A stretch of 64,000 bases of DNA from Brachypodium distachyon. Its lineage: Eukaryota; Streptophyta; Magnoliopsida; Poales; Poaceae. The DNA is taken from NCBI RefSeq assembly GCF_000005505.3, contig NC_016135.3, forward strand, positions 18,012,613-18,076,612. The letters are read 5' to 3'. Made by a program: the position numbers and the translations under genes. Shown here in pieces: positions 62,070 through 64,000 of the stretch (within the stretch, counting starts at the first letter, position 1; each line of letters begins with the position of its first letter). The notes beneath the pieces were generated by a model, which worked only from the letters and a program-made list of their open reading frames with translations, ran no database searches and was not told the DNA's origin.

Positions 62070-62401
62070 TCCAATATCATCCTTATTTTTTTCTTATTAA
62101 GGACCGGGCAACGAAGAGAACTCTTCTTCGAGGCAGATGTAGACGGGTCTTTATCCTCTTACTCCTCAAGGTTCAAGGTTGCGGAAACAAGTCTTTAGTG
62201 TGGTGAAGCCGTCTACTTCAAGATGGCATAGTCGTTTGGGTCATCCGTCTTGTTCCATACTTCAACATGTCATCAAAAATAATGAGCTTTCTTGCTCTAA
62301 CGAGTCTAGTGTGTCAGTGTGTGATCCATGTCAAATAGCCAAGATTCATCAACTACCATATCCCAAGTCGCTTAGTAGGTCTACTGCTCCTCTAGATCTA
62401 G
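62070..62401 (+). repeat. Right arm of internal inverted repeat
   Basis: 332 bp encoding the start of the integrase region on the plus strand. It ends at the word 'tctagatctag', exactly where the reverse-strand copy at 61072 begins. Confidence 0.88.
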
Positions 62402-62402
62402 C

Positions 62403-62954
62403 TAGCAGGTTGTAAGTTTCATCAAGCACCGCCAGCATGTAGGAGACAATCTCGTCTTCATGTAGGGGCTTCCCTGCAGCAGCTAGCTCGTCACCGAGGC
62501 TCTTCATCTGGGAGAATTAGACGGCGGCCGCCATGTTGCCCTTCTGAGCATTGGCCAGCTGGATCCGCAAGTTATTAACCCGAGAGCGAGATTGGGAGGA
62601 GAACATCTCCTGTGCAGCCCACACCTCATGGGTGGTCTCAAGATTGATGACTTGGGCCAGCACCTCCTTCGTGAGCGAGTTCAGCAGGTAAGATGGAACT
62701 TGCTGATCTTGGGCTACCCATGCAGCGTATGCAGGGTTGTCGAAGATCACCTTCGACTTGTCGGGCTTCTCGACCATGAGTGTTTGACTCGGGGTTTCAG
62801 TGGATCCATCTAGGTATCCGAAGAGATGAGCGCCACGAACTGCAGGTAGAACCTGCGCCTTCCACAAGAGATTGTTATCTCTCGTGAGCTTCTCCGAGAC
62901 GGGAGTGTTGAGCACTTTGACAGCCGGAGTCGAGGAGGAGGATGATGTTGACAT
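62403..62954 (-). pseudogene. Copia gag, N-terminal part
   Basis: It starts MSTSSSSSTPAVKVLNTPVS. It has WKAQVLPAVRGAHLFGYLDG, typical of Copia gag, and a TAA at 62519-62517 after GNMAAAV. The frame can be followed past the stop (MKSLGDELAAAGKPL, VLDETYNLL) to 62403, where the inverted segment begins. Confidence 0.85.
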
Positions 62955-62999
62955 GGCCTTGGTGCTTGAGATTGGAAATTGTAGGTTGATAGGTAGGAA

Positions 63000-63017
63000 G
63001 AGTTGGCTCTAATACCA
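63000..63017 (-). other. Primer binding site of the Copia element
   Basis: TGGTATTAGAGCCAACTC on the minus strand lies directly inside the 5' LTR. It differs at one base from the usual initiator tRNA-Met site TGGTATCAGAGCC. Confidence 0.85.
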
Positions 63018-63261
63018 TGTAAATTTGGTTAAGCGTTTCTACCCTCCTTAGAGGGCCGCGGGGTTATATTTATATGAGGTCGTAAAGCTTACTCAGAGCT
63101 TACAAGATCCGATCTTAGTCGGTATCAACTTGACGTACAAGTCAACAACTAATCTATCCCTATCTCAAGTTTGAACATAGATAGAATTACAACAAGACAG
63201 AGATAGAATTAGATAGGTATTCGGTTATGATCACAGGTGGCTGGCTGGACTTCGTCTAACA
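63018..63261 (-). repeat. 5' LTR of the Copia element
   Basis: Plus-strand edges TGTAAATTTGG and CGTCTAACA. A 'tatatttatatga' stretch near 63066 could serve as the TATA region for leftward transcription. Confidence 0.92.
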
Positions 63262-63466
63262 CAACCATCTGTCGACGCTGTCGCCGCCTCTGGACCTCTC
63301 ATCGCCGTGGTTATGACAAATTTAGACCCTACATTAACTTTTATAAATCTGGACCTTGAAATTTTTATTGGTTTAATAAATATATTAGATTAGTGGTAGT
63401 GCTTGCATATGGCATGCATATGTAGCTCACGCTTTCTCACACACGCGCGATAGAGTAGAATAAGTA

Positions 63467-63655
63467 CTACCTCCGTTCTGGTATAAGAGGCCCCAACGCA
63501 TCCCTAGGTTGAAGATTTAACTAATGTCACATGATTTTTATATCACAAAAATTATACCATTAGAAAATAGAGTATCTGAAGTTTCTAATTGACTCATGTT
63601 AAATTAGTTAGATCTTCGACCTAGGGATGCATGGGCCCCCATATACCGGTGACCC
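63467..63655. mobile_element. Tc1/Mariner-type MITE, diverged
   Basis: It starts CTACCTCCGTTCTGG after TA. The inner blocks 'gcatccctaggttgaagatt' (left) and its inverted form (right, 63.61-63.63 kb) form a long hairpin. The outer part of the right repeat has decayed, so that boundary is approximate. Confidence 0.6.
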
Positions 63656-63854
63656 GGCGTGTCACTGGTGAGCAGAGCACTGTGTACAACCCAAAATTCG
63701 GCCTGGCCCAAATTTCCAAATCCGGCCTGGACCAGGAGCGCCCGATGCCCCGATCCTCCTTCCTCCCCAACACCTCGCGCCGCCCACACGCCCCCCACTT
63801 CTCTTCTTCTCGCAACCTCTCACTCTGCGCCTCAGCCGCCGCCACCTCCTCGTG

Positions 63855-64000
63855 ATGGCCGGTGTCCTCTCCCTCCTCTCAGCTGCCACCGCCTCCTCGC
63901 GCGGCCTCCATGGAGACGGAGCAGGCCAGCCACGGCCCCCTCTCCCTCTACGCCGGCGTGCGGTGCTGACATAGCAGCGTGGCGCCCTCTCCCTCCCTCC
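63855..64000 (+). other. Possible 5' end of a gene running off the window
   Basis: A CT-rich, leader-like stretch (63.72-63.85 kb) precedes ATG at 63855, which opens a short frame (MAGVLSLLSAATASSRGLHG) with a chloroplast- or mitochondrion-like composition. The frame meets TAG at about 63972, so either an intron donor lies before it or this is not a gene. The window ends before this can be decided. Confidence 0.3.

Larger units (their letters stand above)
58009..63261 (-). mobile_element. Copia LTR retrotransposon, 5.25 kb, with internal inversion
   Basis: LTRs of 238 bp (58009-58246) and 244 bp (63018-63261) are flanked by the identical 5-bp duplication CAACC (58004-58008 and 63262-63266). 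Read on the minus strand, the primer binding site TGGTATTAGAGCC, complementary to initiator tRNA-Met, follows the 5' LTR directly. The polypurine tract TTGAGGGAGGG precedes the 3' LTR. Order: gag, an inverted gag-protease segment, integrase, reverse transcriptase, RNase H. The inversion and several stops make it unable to produce a full polyprotein. Confidence 0.93.

Overview
This is a plant nuclear genome window, almost certainly from a grass (Poaceae). The evidence is GC-rich first exons, GT-AG introns, Stowaway-type MITEs, Helitrons with CTRR 3' ends, a Gypsy element carrying an antisense gene typical of grass elements, and host proteins of grass type. The species cannot be fixed from the sequence.

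The left third (1-18 kb) is gene-bearing. It holds a plus-strand DOMON/cytochrome b561 membrane protein (3446-5415, 4 exons), a minus-strand group I bZIP factor of RF2a/RF2b/VIP1 type (6364-9206, 4 exons) and a minus-strand DUF3755/SANT-like nuclear protein (13032-17479, 7 exons). Small transposons lie between them: a MULE-type MITE with a perfect 9-bp target duplication, a short Helitron and Stowaway elements. At 32028-32900 is a further two-exon plant-specific basic protein gene. I traced the exons of all these by hand, and the reading phases agree across every junction.

Between 20.2 and 28.5 kb is a candidate 8.3-kb minus-strand Helitron. It holds a truncated Helitron N-terminal coding region and, upstream on the same strand, a 14-exon gene that reads open for 728 codons. 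That gene encodes a two-lobed Ulp1/C48-like cysteine protease. Its first lobe keeps the catalytic His, Asp, Gln and Cys; the second lobe has Leu where Cys is expected. This is the most unusual object in the window.

The right half (34-63 kb) is mostly retrotransposons on the minus strand: a decayed L1-type LINE (about 34.4-40.2 kb), a 12.3-kb Tat-like Gypsy element (45320-57596) with an antisense gene and its own TATA box, and a 5.25-kb Copia element (58009-63261) with a perfect CAACC target duplication. Part of the Copia element's gag-protease segment is inverted between 333-bp inverted repeats. A broken short-chain dehydrogenase exon (40895-41309) is cut off by a third Helitron (3' end at 41372), and a PIF/Harbinger-like MITE lies at 44177-44740.

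The host genes do not form a pathway together; they are ordinary neighbours in a transposon-rich region. No tRNA, rRNA or CRISPR feature was seen.
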